Shown here: piece after piece, positions 42,041 through 50,951 of the stretch
Layout of the letters: every line of letters starts with the position of its first letter
How positions within the stretch are numbered: position 1 is the first letter of the stretch
Assembly (NCBI GenBank): GCA_005116835.1
Contig: SWDM01000016.1
Coordinates: forward strand, 248,001-312,000
Length of the DNA stretch: 64,000 nt
Direction of reading: 5' to 3'
DNA from: Nitrospira sp.
Lineage (GTDB): Bacteria > Nitrospirota > Nitrospiria > Nitrospirales > Nitrospiraceae
The notes under the pieces: model-generated
Databases searched by the model: none
What the model was told of the DNA's origin: nothing
Seen by the model: only the letters and a program-made list of their open reading frames with translations
Translations under genes and position numbers: made by a program

Positions 42041-42235
42041 TTCCTGAGAGGCTACCAACACGCTGTGTTCAGGTAAATTTACGATATCCTGATGTCCTAT
42101 GGTTTTTATCGCCAGTGAATTTTAACCATGCAAGAGAGACAACGCTGACCAGCAAATTCTACCGTGGCGCCCTTACAACCCATCCCACATATTGAACTAG
42201 AAATTGAGGGATGCACAAATCCATACTGCCGAAAC

Positions 42236-42330
42236 CTGCTGATTGAAGGACTCTGTTCCTGCCATTGAACCGTTCCGCGCGATCTCATGACTGCTTGATA
42301 GTCCACATAGCCGGCCTGTCTTGCGGATTG
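42236..42330. repeat. CTGCTGATTGAAGGAC repeat, copy near Sel1 gene
   Basis: Second strong copy of the 37518-37605 repeat. Its right part leads into the promoter at 42321-42350. Confidence 0.55.
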
Positions 42331-42350
42331 ATCGCTCTCTCTCCTACAAT
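42321..42350 (+). promoter_or_regulatory. TTGC-N18-TACAAT promoter before the Sel1 gene
   Basis: TTGCGG (42321-42326), 18 bases, TACAAT (42345-42350), then leader GCGACTTCTTGTGAGGCCCCT to the ATG at 42372. Transcription would start about 15 bases before the start codon. Confidence 0.6.
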
Positions 42351-42371
42351 GCGACTTCTTGTGAGGCCCCT

Positions 42372-42983
42372 ATGCTTTTCTCGATTCGTTTCTTTCCGTC
42401 AATCGCACTTCGACTCCCTGTCGTCCTTGTGCTGTCGATCGTCTGTATCGCCATCCCGGCAAGGGCCGACTTTCAGGCTGGTATGGATGCCAATAACCGT
42501 GATGACTACGCCACAGCCTTGCATGAGTGGCGCCCCCTCGCCGACCAGGGAGATGCCCTCGCGCAGTATAACCTCGGCCTGCTGTATCGCAAAGGCCGTG
42601 GCGTACCGCAGGACGATGTGCAGGCACGGCAGTGGTTCGCAAAAGCAGCGGCACAGGGACAGGCCAAGGCGCAGTTCAACCTGGGGACGTTGTACTATAA
42701 CGGAGAAGGCGTCCCAAAAGACTATCAGCAGGCTCTACGATGGCTCCGTTTGGCCGCAGACCAAGGCGAAGCACTCGCCCAAACGAAAATTGGCGTCATG
42801 TACGATGATGGCCGGGGTGTGCGGCAGGATATTGTCCAGGCGTATAAGTGGTACAGTCTGGCAGCAACCAACGGGGATAAACCAGCGTCCCTACTTCGTG
42901 ATTCGCTCGCCCATCAAATGAGCAAGCCCCAGATTGCCGAGGCACAAAAGCTGGCGCAGGAGTGGAAGCCGGTAAAGAAATGA
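42372..42983 (+). CDS. Exported Sel1-repeat protein
   Basis: A 203-residue protein from the ATG at 42372. A signal peptide ends near IPARADF. Four Sel1-like repeats follow, each with the GDALAQYNLGLLYRKGRGVPQD type consensus, then a helical C-terminus (QMSKPQIAEAQKLAQEW). Sel1 repeats form alpha-solenoid scaffolds for protein-protein contacts, often in envelope or signalling complexes. It is the only gene between two look-alike repeat sequences. Its partner is unknown. Confidence 0.9.
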   Translation: MLFSIRFFPSIALRLPVVLVLSIVCIAIPARADFQAGMDANNRDDYATALHEWRPLADQGDALAQYNLGLLYRKGRGVPQDDVQARQWFAKAAAQGQAKAQFNLGTLYYNGEGVPKDYQQALRWLRLAADQGEALAQTKIGVMYDDGRGVRQDIVQAYKWYSLAATNGDKPASLLRDSLAHQMSKPQIAEAQKLAQEWKPVKK

Positions 42984-43009
42984 GCAACGACATGCCCCAC
43001 AAGCGAGCG

Positions 43010-43029
43010 CATGTCTCTCGAAGATGCCA
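43010..43029. repeat. ATGTCTCTCGAAGAYGCC repeat, copy 1
   Basis: CATGTCTCTCGAAGATGCCA lies 27 bases after the Sel1 stop. The same 20 bases, with one change, lie 22 bases after the stop of the 44614-45003 gene. Both copies could be start regions of lost small frames (MSLEDA). Confidence 0.5.
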
Positions 43030-43302
43030 CCCTTCCAACATGTGAGAGCTCGCGGCCATTGTGGAACTACTTGCACTGCTGTGGCTCGGCGCAACGCACG
43101 ACCTCTACGACATCGTCACCGAGTCCGGCGCCTGTTCACCGTAAAAGCTCGCTCGATCCCCACCATCCCCTCCCTGGGTTAGGGAAATGGTTCACAGCTG
43201 TACCTGCCGAGGTCTTGCTGGGATGACTGTTGAATTTCGACCGTTGTATAAACCCTGTGGAAAGAGTATTTTCCCAACCTTGGCAATTCGAATGGGGGCT
43301 CT

Positions 43303-44490
43303 ATGAAACAGTTCCGACTCTTCTCCGTGACTGTGCTGCTGTTTCTTTCGTGCACATCGCTGGCTTCGGCAGAAATCCTCGCCCTTCTCAACTATGAAAG
43401 TAAGCCAGACCAGCCGGTGAGACGCGAAGGGATCGCGATCATGGACATTGACCCCGAGTCGTCGGACTTTGGGAACATATTGATGGAGATTCCTCTTCCA
43501 TCCGACCTTGTCGCTCACCACATTTTCTTCAACCGCGATCGGACCAAAGCCTACGTCACGGCTTTAGGGAAAAGCCTCTTGCATGTCATCGACCTTACAC
43601 AATTCCCCTATCGGCTGCGCGCCATCGCCGTACCGGATTGCCTGGTCTCGGAAGACCTGGCGGTATCGGAAGATAACCGGACATGGTACCTCACCTGTAT
43701 GGGCTCGAGCGCGGTGATTATGGGCGATGCCGTGAACGATATGCCGATCAAAACGATCAGTGCGGCTGGACCGGCAGGGGCCTTTATCCTGAATCCCCAC
43801 GGCATTGCGATTCACAATGGTATCGATCGGGTCCTCGTCACCAGCACCGTCAAGCCGGATGATATGGCGCAAGCGGGTGAGACGGTCACGGTGTTGGAGG
43901 CTAGTACCGGGAAGGTGTTGTCCACACACAAGGTCTCATTAAAACCGTCTCCTGCCAAAGCTGCCCCTGTCGAAATCATGTTTGCCCCGAAAACGAATCC
44001 GCCGGTGGTGCACATTACTAATATGTTGGAAGCGACGCTGTGGGCCGGGGTCTGGGATCCGAAAACCCAGTCGTTTTCCTTCTACCAGGTCGATGACTTT
44101 GGCCCGAGGGAGCAAGGGGTGCCGCTGGAAATGCTCTATAACTCAACGGGAGACCGCTTGTACGTCACCACGGCCAAGCCTGGGTTTGTCAATGTGTACG
44201 ACAATACCGACCCACGACAGCCGAAGTTTCTTCAAGCGATTCCGGCCGCTCCAGGCGCCCATCATACGGTCCTCTCGCCCGATGAACGTTATCTGTTCGT
44301 CCAAAACAGCCTGCTCAATTTGGAAGGTATGAGCGACGGGTCCATCACGGTGATCGACCTGGCGAAGGGTGGGAAGGTGCTGAGGAGCATTGAGACGTTG
44401 AAAAGTCAGGGGTTCAACCCCAACTGCATCATGCTGCTTCCGAATCATTTCCAGCAGGCCGGCGTCCGTACAAGCCGGATTCTCGAGTGA
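43303..44490 (+). CDS. Exported beta-propeller protein
   Basis: A 395-residue protein with a signal peptide (MKQFRLFSVTVLLFLSCTSLASA). The mature chain has about seven blades of YVTALGKSLLHVIDL, VNVYDNTDPRQPKFLQ and GSITVIDLAKGGKVL type, a YncE/lactonase-like propeller. No lactonase active-site residues can be assigned with certainty. It may bind a ligand or carry an enzyme activity in the periplasm. It sits with other exported proteins but has its own upstream region. Confidence 0.82.
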   Translation: MKQFRLFSVTVLLFLSCTSLASAEILALLNYESKPDQPVRREGIAIMDIDPESSDFGNILMEIPLPSDLVAHHIFFNRDRTKAYVTALGKSLLHVIDLTQFPYRLRAIAVPDCLVSEDLAVSEDNRTWYLTCMGSSAVIMGDAVNDMPIKTISAAGPAGAFILNPHGIAIHNGIDRVLVTSTVKPDDMAQAGETVTVLEASTGKVLSTHKVSLKPSPAKAAPVEIMFAPKTNPPVVHITNMLEATLWAGVWDPKTQSFSFYQVDDFGPREQGVPLEMLYNSTGDRLYVTTAKPGFVNVYDNTDPRQPKFLQAIPAAPGAHHTVLSPDERYLFVQNSLLNLEGMSDGSITVIDLAKGGKVLRSIETLKSQGFNPNCIMLLPNHFQQAGVRTSRILE

Positions 44491-44613
44491 ACCGGCGGTA
44501 AGAGGTTGCTTCACGTGCGGTCCCACGAAGCCCCCATGCCATTGACGCTTCGTCCCTCCCGTCGAATCTCCGTTCAATCTTCCGTAATCCATGCCTCGCC
44601 CGGAGCCATGCAC

Positions 44614-45003
44614 ATGAAACGATTGCTCCTGATCGCACTCCTGGTGCTGAGTAGTGGGCCTGCGCATGCTGAGTGGATGTCGTTTGGTGCAAGCGATGGG
44701 GGAACGACTGTGTACGCGGATCCAGCCACCATGCGTCGCGAAGGAGATCGGGTGAAGATGTCGGTACTGTTTGACTTCAAGACAGTACAAACGAAGGCGG
44801 AGGTCTCCTATTTGTCGGCAAAAGCACAGATGGAATATGACTGCGCCAAACCGCGCTTTGAAGGGCTTGTGGTCACGTATTTTTCTGACAATAAGGGGAA
44901 TGGCCAGTTGCTGGATCGCAGCACAGGAAAAGGCACTTGGCTACGCATTTCACCGGGCAGCCTCGACCAAGCGCTCTGGAAACTTGCCTGCGGCGAAAAG
45001 TGA
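44614..45003 (+). CDS. Exported surface-adhesin-E-like protein
   Basis: A 129-residue protein. MKRLLLIALLVLSSGPAHAEW is a clean signal peptide, which fixes the ATG at 44614 (44608 is nearly equivalent). The mature part, WMSFGASDGGTTVYADPATMRREGDRVKM followed by the KSAKAQMEYDC-type and ACGEK end, matches the short surface-adhesin protein E family, with two cysteines that could pair. The function is unproven in most bacteria. The frame can be extended to 44506, but that part looks like a leader. Confidence 0.78.
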   Translation: MKRLLLIALLVLSSGPAHAEWMSFGASDGGTTVYADPATMRREGDRVKMSVLFDFKTVQTKAEVSYLSAKAQMEYDCAKPRFEGLVVTYFSDNKGNGQLLDRSTGKGTWLRISPGSLDQALWKLACGEK

Positions 45004-45024
45004 TCGCGCAGGCGCAGGCGGCAA

Positions 45025-45044
45025 CATGTCTCTCGAAGACGCCA
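45025..45044. repeat. ATGTCTCTCGAAGAYGCC repeat, copy 2
   Basis: CATGTCTCTCGAAGACGCCA, 22 bases after the adhesin-E-like stop. See copy 1 at 43010-43029. Confidence 0.5.
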
Positions 45045-45141
45045 TGATCTCAAACATCTTGGCTGATCGCAGCCCTTGTCGACGTGGGGAAGTTGACGGC
45101 AACAGGACATTGGGCAAGAAGGTCACACGACGTGGGCCTGC

Positions 45142-45825
45142 CTATCGCCGTAAGAACGCGAGCCATCGCCACAGATTCAGCAGGCTCGCGAGGGAGGCTG
45201 CCACATAGGTTAGCGCGGCCGCAGTGAGGATACGGCGAGCTCCCTGCTCGTCTTCAGGCGATAGATAATTTTTTTGCTGGAGTATCGGCAGTGCGCGCCT
45301 GAAGCTGGCGTCCCACTCGACCGGAAGCGTGACGAGATGCACCAGCGTAGCGATCCCCATCGTCGCGATCCCGGCGACCAGAACGACGACAGCAGCCACA
45401 GGGGTCTGAGCCAACGCCGCCGCGATGGGAATGCCCATCATCACGATCCCGCCAAGCTTTTGCGCTCCCTGCGCGACCCGCACCAGTCGCGTGCGCTCCG
45501 TGAACGGTTGGTAGCCCGCCCGGTCTTGGATGGCATGTCCGACCTCGTGAGCGGCAACGGTGATCGCGGTGAGGGATTTCCCATTGAATTTATCGGGCGT
45601 CAGGCGGACCGCTTTGGCCTCAGGATCGTAATGGTCACCCAGCTCGGTGGCTTCCACCTTGATGTGCGTCAGATCTAACTGATCGAGCAGGTGGCGCGCT
45701 AACTCCGCTCCCGTTCCCGGATAGTCAGGACGGGGGGTACTGTGCTTGGCAAAGACCCGCCTGGTCCAGAGTTGCGGACCGAATACCACGACCGCGACAA
45801 TGATCAACAGCAGGACGAGTCGCAC
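45142..45825 (-). CDS. YugP-type membrane zinc metallopeptidase
   Basis: A 227-residue protein from a GTG at 45825. Residues 1-20 are a membrane anchor, and further helices lie at about 115-160 and 195-220. The zinc-binding HExxH is AAHEVGHAIQDR near residue 92, and the substrate-side region precedes it (LGDHYDPEAKAVRLTPDKF). It belongs to the YugP/Zn-dependent protease family, possibly involved in membrane-protein quality control. The gene is alone on this strand, between the adhesin-E-like gene and prpC. Confidence 0.88.
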   Translation of the reverse strand: MRLVLLLIIVAVVVFGPQLWTRRVFAKHSTPRPDYPGTGAELARHLLDQLDLTHIKVEATELGDHYDPEAKAVRLTPDKFNGKSLTAITVAAHEVGHAIQDRAGYQPFTERTRLVRVAQGAQKLGGIVMMGIPIAAALAQTPVAAVVVLVAGIATMGIATLVHLVTLPVEWDASFRRALPILQQKNYLSPEDEQGARRILTAAALTYVAASLASLLNLWRWLAFLRR

Positions 45826-46063
45826 CCTCTACACCCTCCCCTATCAAACGAAGCATTCGACAGGGCCATCGGCACACACTTCTGTGGAGTCGATCCCTTG
45901 TTCACTCACGATAGCACAGTGGATAGGCGGAAGAGACAGGTAACCCAAGAGACCTCTTACGGTCTGGATGCGCTTGAGGCGTATGGTGTGGATCGCTCAA
46001 TCTGAGGACCGCAATCGGTCGTGACGATGCAGCATGGCCAACTATGAGGCTTGAGCAAGACTT

Positions 46064-47227
46064 TCAACTGCGGAGATCAAACGGTAAGTATTCTCTTGCC
46101 GCAGGCCCGGTGTAAAGAGCCCGTGGCCTAATCAGCCGGTTATGGTCCTGCTGTTCGATGACATGCGCGCACCAGCCGGTGATCCGTGAACAGACAAAGA
46201 CAGGGGTGTAGAGTTCTCGCGGAATCCCCATCAGGAGATAGGCTACCGCCGTGTAGAAATCGAGGTTGGGGTAAAGCCCCTTCTCCTGCTGTACGACCCG
46301 ATCGATCGTCGCTGCAATCTCGTACCATCGGTGGTCGTAGCAGATCCGGCCGAGGGATTCGGCATGCTGCTGAATGATCGCGGAACGAGAATCCCCTTTC
46401 TTGAGCACCCGATGGCCAAAACCCATAATCCGCTGTTTCTTGGCGAGCGACTCCCGCACCCATTGCTCCGCTCGTTCGGCAGTCTCAATCTCGCAAAACA
46501 TCTCGGCGACTGCCTCGTTCGCTCCTCCGTGGAGCGGTCCTTTTAGCGTGCCGATAGCCGAGGTGATGGCCGAGTGCATATCCGTCATCGTCGAGGCGGT
46601 CACGCGAGCCGAGAAGGTGGAGGCATTGAATTCATGCTCCGCATAGAGCGTGAGCGACACGTCGAGTACCTGGGCCATGGCTTTGGTCGTTTCACCGTCT
46701 CTCCGGTCGGTGAGCAGGTACAAGATGTTTTCGGCGAAGCTCAAATCCGCTTGCGGCCTGACAGGAGCCTTCCCGTTGATGAGCCGATAGGCTGTCGCAA
46801 TGACGAGCGGGATTTGCCCCATCAATCGGATCGCTTTACGCAGGTTGGCATCGTGAGAACAATCTGAGGCATCCGGATCGGCCATACCCAGCAACGAGAC
46901 ACTGGTCCTGAGTATGTCCATCGGATGCGCACCGGGAGGCACCACGCCAAGGAACGCTTCGACAGGACCAGGGAGCATGCAACCGGCCGCGAACTGCGTT
47001 GTAAAATCCTGCAACTCGCTTCGGGTCGGCAGCTTGCCGAAGAACAGCAGGTAGGCCACCTCCTCAAAGCGGGCTCTGCCGGCCAGGTCACTGACTGCAT
47101 ACCCCCGATATCGTAATCCCCCTTCGCCCTCATCCACATGGCATAGAGCCGTCTCACCGGCCAGAACTCCATCGAGCCCTGGGCTGTACGTTGCCGTGCG
47201 AGCGTCATTATCCGTTGGCATGGTCAT
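46064..47227 (-). CDS. prpC: 2-methylcitrate synthase / citrate synthase family
   Basis: About 387 residues from the ATG at 47227 (a second ATG follows six bases later). Citrate synthase fold: GVLAGETALCHVDEGEGGLRYRGY at the start, the catalytic His in GPLHGGANEAV, His in GFGHRVLKKGD, and the Asp region in LDFYTAVAYLL. Context with prpB and prpD indicates propionyl-CoA + oxaloacetate to 2-methylcitrate rather than citrate. The start lies within the end of prpB (20-base overlap), so translation is coupled. It is the last gene of the prpD-prpB-prpC operon. Confidence 0.93.
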   Translation of the reverse strand: MTMPTDNDARTATYSPGLDGVLAGETALCHVDEGEGGLRYRGYAVSDLAGRARFEEVAYLLFFGKLPTRSELQDFTTQFAAGCMLPGPVEAFLGVVPPGAHPMDILRTSVSLLGMADPDASDCSHDANLRKAIRLMGQIPLVIATAYRLINGKAPVRPQADLSFAENILYLLTDRRDGETTKAMAQVLDVSLTLYAEHEFNASTFSARVTASTMTDMHSAITSAIGTLKGPLHGGANEAVAEMFCEIETAERAEQWVRESLAKKQRIMGFGHRVLKKGDSRSAIIQQHAESLGRICYDHRWYEIAATIDRVVQQEKGLYPNLDFYTAVAYLLMGIPRELYTPVFVCSRITGWCAHVIEQQDHNRLIRPRALYTGPAAREYLPFDLRS

Positions 47228-48122
47228 CACCCATTGAATAAAATTGGCGATCCCGTTGCTCATACTCTTCATACCGGAGCAGATCGTAGAGTTGCTGCCG
47301 AGTCTGCATCTGCTCCAGCAGCCTTCGCTGTGAACCGTGATTTTTCAGTTCAACCAGCACCCGCTCGATCGCCTTCGTTGCCATCCGGAGAGCCGTCACC
47401 GGAAAGAGCACCAGCCGATAACCGAGATCTTCGAATTCAGTGACGCTCAGGTAGGGAGTCTTCCCGAACTCCGTCATGTTCGCGACCAGCGGTACTTTGC
47501 CGCCTTCCTTGGCGAGTAGCCGGGCAAACGTGCGGAATTCATCGGCAGACTCGAGGGCTTCGGGAAAGATCGCATCGGCCCCGGCATCAATGTAGATTCT
47601 TGCCCGTCCCACCGCTGCGTCCATTCCCTCAACGGCACGAGCATCCGTACGGGCGACGATAAAGAAATCCGGGTCGCGCCGTGCATCGCTGCCCGCGCGG
47701 ATCTTGGCCACCATTTCACTCACCTGGACCAGTCGCTTTCCCGGCAGATGCCCGCACTTCTTGGGCAGCTCTTGATCTTCGATCTGCATTCCTGCCAAAC
47801 CGGCCTGTTCGAATCCCTGTACGGTGCGCACGACCGAGAGAGGAGGGCCAAAGCCCGTATCCGCATCCACGATTGCCGGAATCGTCACAGCCTTGGCAAT
47901 GGAAGCGGCATCGGACACCACCTCTGTGAGAGATAATAGCCCGATATCCGGCAGTCCCCGAGCTGCCGAAATCGCAGCGCCAGAGACATAGAGGGCCTCG
48001 AACCCGGCGCGCTCGATTTGCATGGCCGTCAAGCCATTGAATGCTCCCGGCAGGACAATGGTCTGCTTATCGAGCAGTTCGCGGAGACGCCGGGCTTTGG
48101 ATTGAACGGGTTGATCCATCAT
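47208..48122 (-). CDS. prpB: Methylisocitrate lyase
   Basis: A 304-residue member of the isocitrate lyase/PEP mutase superfamily from the ATG at 48122 (MMDQPVQSKARRL). The catalytic loop KKCGHLPGK carries the active Cys, and DADTGFGPPLSVVRTV and EDQELPKKCGH hold the Mg2+ ligands. It splits 2-methylisocitrate into pyruvate and succinate. A longer frame to 48197 overlaps prpD and is not needed. Five bases separate it from prpD. Confidence 0.95.
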   Translation of the reverse strand: MMDQPVQSKARRLRELLDKQTIVLPGAFNGLTAMQIERAGFEALYVSGAAISAARGLPDIGLLSLTEVVSDAASIAKAVTIPAIVDADTGFGPPLSVVRTVQGFEQAGLAGMQIEDQELPKKCGHLPGKRLVQVSEMVAKIRAGSDARRDPDFFIVARTDARAVEGMDAAVGRARIYIDAGADAIFPEALESADEFRTFARLLAKEGGKVPLVANMTEFGKTPYLSVTEFEDLGYRLVLFPVTALRMATKAIERVLVELKNHGSQRRLLEQMQTRQQLYDLLRYEEYEQRDRQFYSMGDDHANG

Positions 48123-48127
48123 GATAT

Positions 48128-49525
48128 TCAACGTCGACTGTTCACCTTTAATAAGGGCATCAACGCGCCGACATCTTTTAACTGGTCGAGTTTCCAAACT
48201 ACATCGATCACCTTGGTCATGCGCGCTCGGTCTAATTTCCCTGCCGCCAATCGGCGAAACTTGTCCTCGACTTCCTGGTCGGACATTCGGTGCTTGGGAT
48301 GGCCCAGGGGATAGTCCACTTGTTTGACATAGTGGTTCCCCGCCTTCGTCCGCACAGTAATGCGTGTCGCCATCGTCTCCGGATACCGTCCAACGAACTC
48401 GGGCTGTGGCACGACGCGCACCTTCTGCATCAGCTCATGCAGCGCCGGGTCGGTCAGCCGTTTGTCATCGAACGAGCGCAACGTGACCTTGCCGTCCAGC
48501 AGCGCAACGGCCACGCAGTAGGGGAAGCTGTGATCGGCCGTCTCTCTCGTGCGAGGGTGCCACTTCTCCGGGTCGCGGCCGATGATTTCAATCGCCACAT
48601 CGTAACTGCCGATTTCAATGTCGGTGATGCCGGCAAGCGCATCGGCCCCTTCGCCTTTGAGCAGACTCTCCCTAAGCGCAAGGGCTGCTTCCACTGCCGT
48701 CTGCGCGTGGTATTCCACCGGGTAATGTTTGATATAGGTATCCAGGATCTTGAACGCGACCGGCCCAGACTGCCCCTTCTCGCCGCCAAAGAGCGGAAGA
48801 TCGAACGGCCCCGACACGAGTTTCATGAAGCCCTTCTCCCCTTCAAAAATAGGAGAGGGGCCTGTCATCCCCCGTTGAGCCAACATGGCTGCGAACACGC
48901 CGTTTCGCGCGGCATTCGAGAAGGCACAGGCTTTCCACATGGACATATCCCCGACGCGCGTCTGCCTCAACGCGACATTCGACACCCCTGCGAGGTTGAT
49001 AGCCTGCAATGTCTGCGCTGCTGAGAGCTTCAGCACCTTGGCTGCAGCAAGAGCGGAGGAAAAGGGGCCGTAGGTCACATGGTCCCAGCCGCGCGGACGC
49101 AGCGCTGCCGCGTCGCAGAGGCGGCACTGGACTTCATAGGAGAGCGCGATGGCTTGAATCACTCGCTTGCCGGAAGCATGGCAGGCCTCTCCGACCGCAA
49201 GGACTGCCGAAATGTTATCCGAAGGATGCGCTGGTTCCTTCGCAAGATAGGTATCGTTGAAATCGAGATAGCGGACGAGCGCGCCGTTGGCAAATGTGGC
49301 AAGATCGGGAAGGGTTTTGTGGCTGGTTCCCCACAGGGTTGCCCCACCTGGCACTTTGACGGCTTGAGCGAGCTGACGGGCGATCCGGCATGGCGACGCA
49401 GTGAAGGCCCCAAACGCACAACCCAGGCTGTCCAAGATCCGCCGTTTCACTTCATGTACCACGTCACTGGGCACATCGTCGTCACGAAGGGATTGGCAAT
49501 ACCGACTCAAGCGATCAGCATGCAT
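48128..49525 (-). CDS. prpD: 2-methylcitrate dehydratase
   Basis: A 465-residue PrpD/MmgE-family protein, MHADRLSRYCQSLRDDDVP at the start, with ILDSLGCAFGA and the conserved HPSDNISAVLAVGEA and RGWDHVTYGPFSSALAAAKVL segments. PrpD dehydrates 2-methylcitrate to 2-methyl-cis-aconitate. The rehydrating aconitase (AcnB or AcnD/PrpF) is not in the window and would be encoded elsewhere. It is the first gene of the operon; its upstream region shows no clear promoter. Confidence 0.94.
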   Translation of the reverse strand: MHADRLSRYCQSLRDDDVPSDVVHEVKRRILDSLGCAFGAFTASPCRIARQLAQAVKVPGGATLWGTSHKTLPDLATFANGALVRYLDFNDTYLAKEPAHPSDNISAVLAVGEACHASGKRVIQAIALSYEVQCRLCDAAALRPRGWDHVTYGPFSSALAAAKVLKLSAAQTLQAINLAGVSNVALRQTRVGDMSMWKACAFSNAARNGVFAAMLAQRGMTGPSPIFEGEKGFMKLVSGPFDLPLFGGEKGQSGPVAFKILDTYIKHYPVEYHAQTAVEAALALRESLLKGEGADALAGITDIEIGSYDVAIEIIGRDPEKWHPRTRETADHSFPYCVAVALLDGKVTLRSFDDKRLTDPALHELMQKVRVVPQPEFVGRYPETMATRITVRTKAGNHYVKQVDYPLGHPKHRMSDQEVEDKFRRLAAGKLDRARMTKVIDVVWKLDQLKDVGALMPLLKVNSRR

Positions 49526-49591
49526 GGGCTATTTCCTCCCGATCTCTGTCCTCCCTGTACCACTCACGTTACACACAACGTGAATGACTGG

Positions 49592-50776
49592 TTACCGTTC
49601 CACCACAATCGCTAACGCTTCGCCGCCTCCGATACAGAGACTGGCCAAGCCTCGCCTGGCGCCTCGCGCTTCCATGGCATAGAGCAGCGTCGTAATGATC
49701 CTCGCACCGGTGGCGCCGATCGGATGGCCCAGCGCGACCGCTCCACCGTTGATGTTCACTTTCTTATGGTCCAGCCCTAGTTCACGATTGATCGCGAGAG
49801 AAACGGCTGAGAAGGCCTCATTGATCTCAAATAGGTCGATGTCGCCGAGCGAGAGGCCGGTCTTCTTGAGCACCAGCTTGATCGCCTCGACCGGCGCCAT
49901 CGTAAACCACTCCGGAGCCAGTGCTGCTCCGGCATAGCCGAGGATGCGCGCCATCGGTGTAAGTCCGAGATGCATGGCTTCCTCTTCCGCCATGACGACC
50001 ACCGCCGCTGCCCCGTCGTTACAGGAAGGGGAATTGCCCACGGTCAGGACACCGTCTTCCTTAAAGGCCGGCTTGAGTTCACGCATCTTGCTCAGACTGA
50101 CTCGATTCGGCTCTTCATCATTCGTAACAGCCAAGAGCTCGCCTTTTCGTTGCGGCACCTCAACTGGCACGATTTCCCTCTTGAAAGTCCCGGTTGCAAC
50201 GGCAGCCTGCGCCCGGCGGTAACTTTCCAAAGCGAAGTCGTCCACCTCTCTTCTGGTGAGCTGATACTTTGCCGCGCAGAGTTCGCCGCCATCGCCCATA
50301 TGAAAGTTGTTATAGACGTCCCAGAGTCCGTCCTTGACCAGGCTATCCACTAGCTCTGCATGCCCCAGCCGATACCCCTGCCGGGCTTTATCCAATAGAT
50401 AAGGCGCGCGGGTCATGTTTTCCATGCCGCCCGCTACAACAATCTTTGCATCTCCGAGCGCAATAGCCTGGGCAGCCATAATCAGGGTCTTGAGGCTGGA
50501 CCCGCAAACCTTGTTGACAGTGGTGGCGCCGACCGAATGGGGAATTCCGGCTCCAATCGAAGCTTGCCTAGCCGGCGCCTGGCCGAGCCCGGCGCTGAGG
50601 ACGCAACCCATAAACACGTCATCGACACGATCTGGCGGGAGCTGAATGCGTTTCAATGCTTCCGCAATGACAATGCTACCCAACTTGGTAGCAGGTACGG
50701 AGCTGAACACCCCACTAAAACTTCCCATCGGTGTTCGCACGGCACTGACGATGACCGCTTGTTGTTTCTTACTCAC
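49592..50776 (-). CDS. atoB: Acetyl-CoA acetyltransferase (thiolase)
   Basis: A 394-residue type II thiolase from a GTG at 50776. The acyl-accepting Cys is in NKVCGSSLKTLIM, the base His in GGAVALGHPIGATGAR, and the second Cys in CIGGGEALAI. NPAGLGQAP-type loops are present near residue 60. It condenses or splits acetyl-CoA units; size and motifs fit AtoB/PhaA. Between prpD and an acyl-CoA dehydrogenase on the same strand, it probably ends a beta-oxidation cycle or supplies ketone-body or PHB reactions. Confidence 0.92.
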   Translation of the reverse strand: MSKKQQAVIVSAVRTPMGSFSGVFSSVPATKLGSIVIAEALKRIQLPPDRVDDVFMGCVLSAGLGQAPARQASIGAGIPHSVGATTVNKVCGSSLKTLIMAAQAIALGDAKIVVAGGMENMTRAPYLLDKARQGYRLGHAELVDSLVKDGLWDVYNNFHMGDGGELCAAKYQLTRREVDDFALESYRRAQAAVATGTFKREIVPVEVPQRKGELLAVTNDEEPNRVSLSKMRELKPAFKEDGVLTVGNSPSCNDGAAAVVVMAEEEAMHLGLTPMARILGYAGAALAPEWFTMAPVEAIKLVLKKTGLSLGDIDLFEINEAFSAVSLAINRELGLDHKKVNINGGAVALGHPIGATGARIITTLLYAMEARGARRGLASLCIGGGEALAIVVER

Positions 50777-50951
50777 AGGAATTCATCCCGATGATTCCGT
50801 TAAAGATAACCCTTGGCTTTCATGGCTTCGCCCAGCACCCCATTCACAATATCGCTCCTGAATCCATGTGATTCGGTTGTCAGAGGCTGCAAGCGGCATG
50901 GGGGAACATCGCTCCGAGGACTTGAGGAAAATCATGCTACGCGCCGGTTCA

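Noticed and set aside
37500-45050. Integron cassette array
   Set aside because: Small genes with similar leaders suggested cassettes, but no GTTRRRY/RYYYAAC attC cores and no integrase gene are visible.
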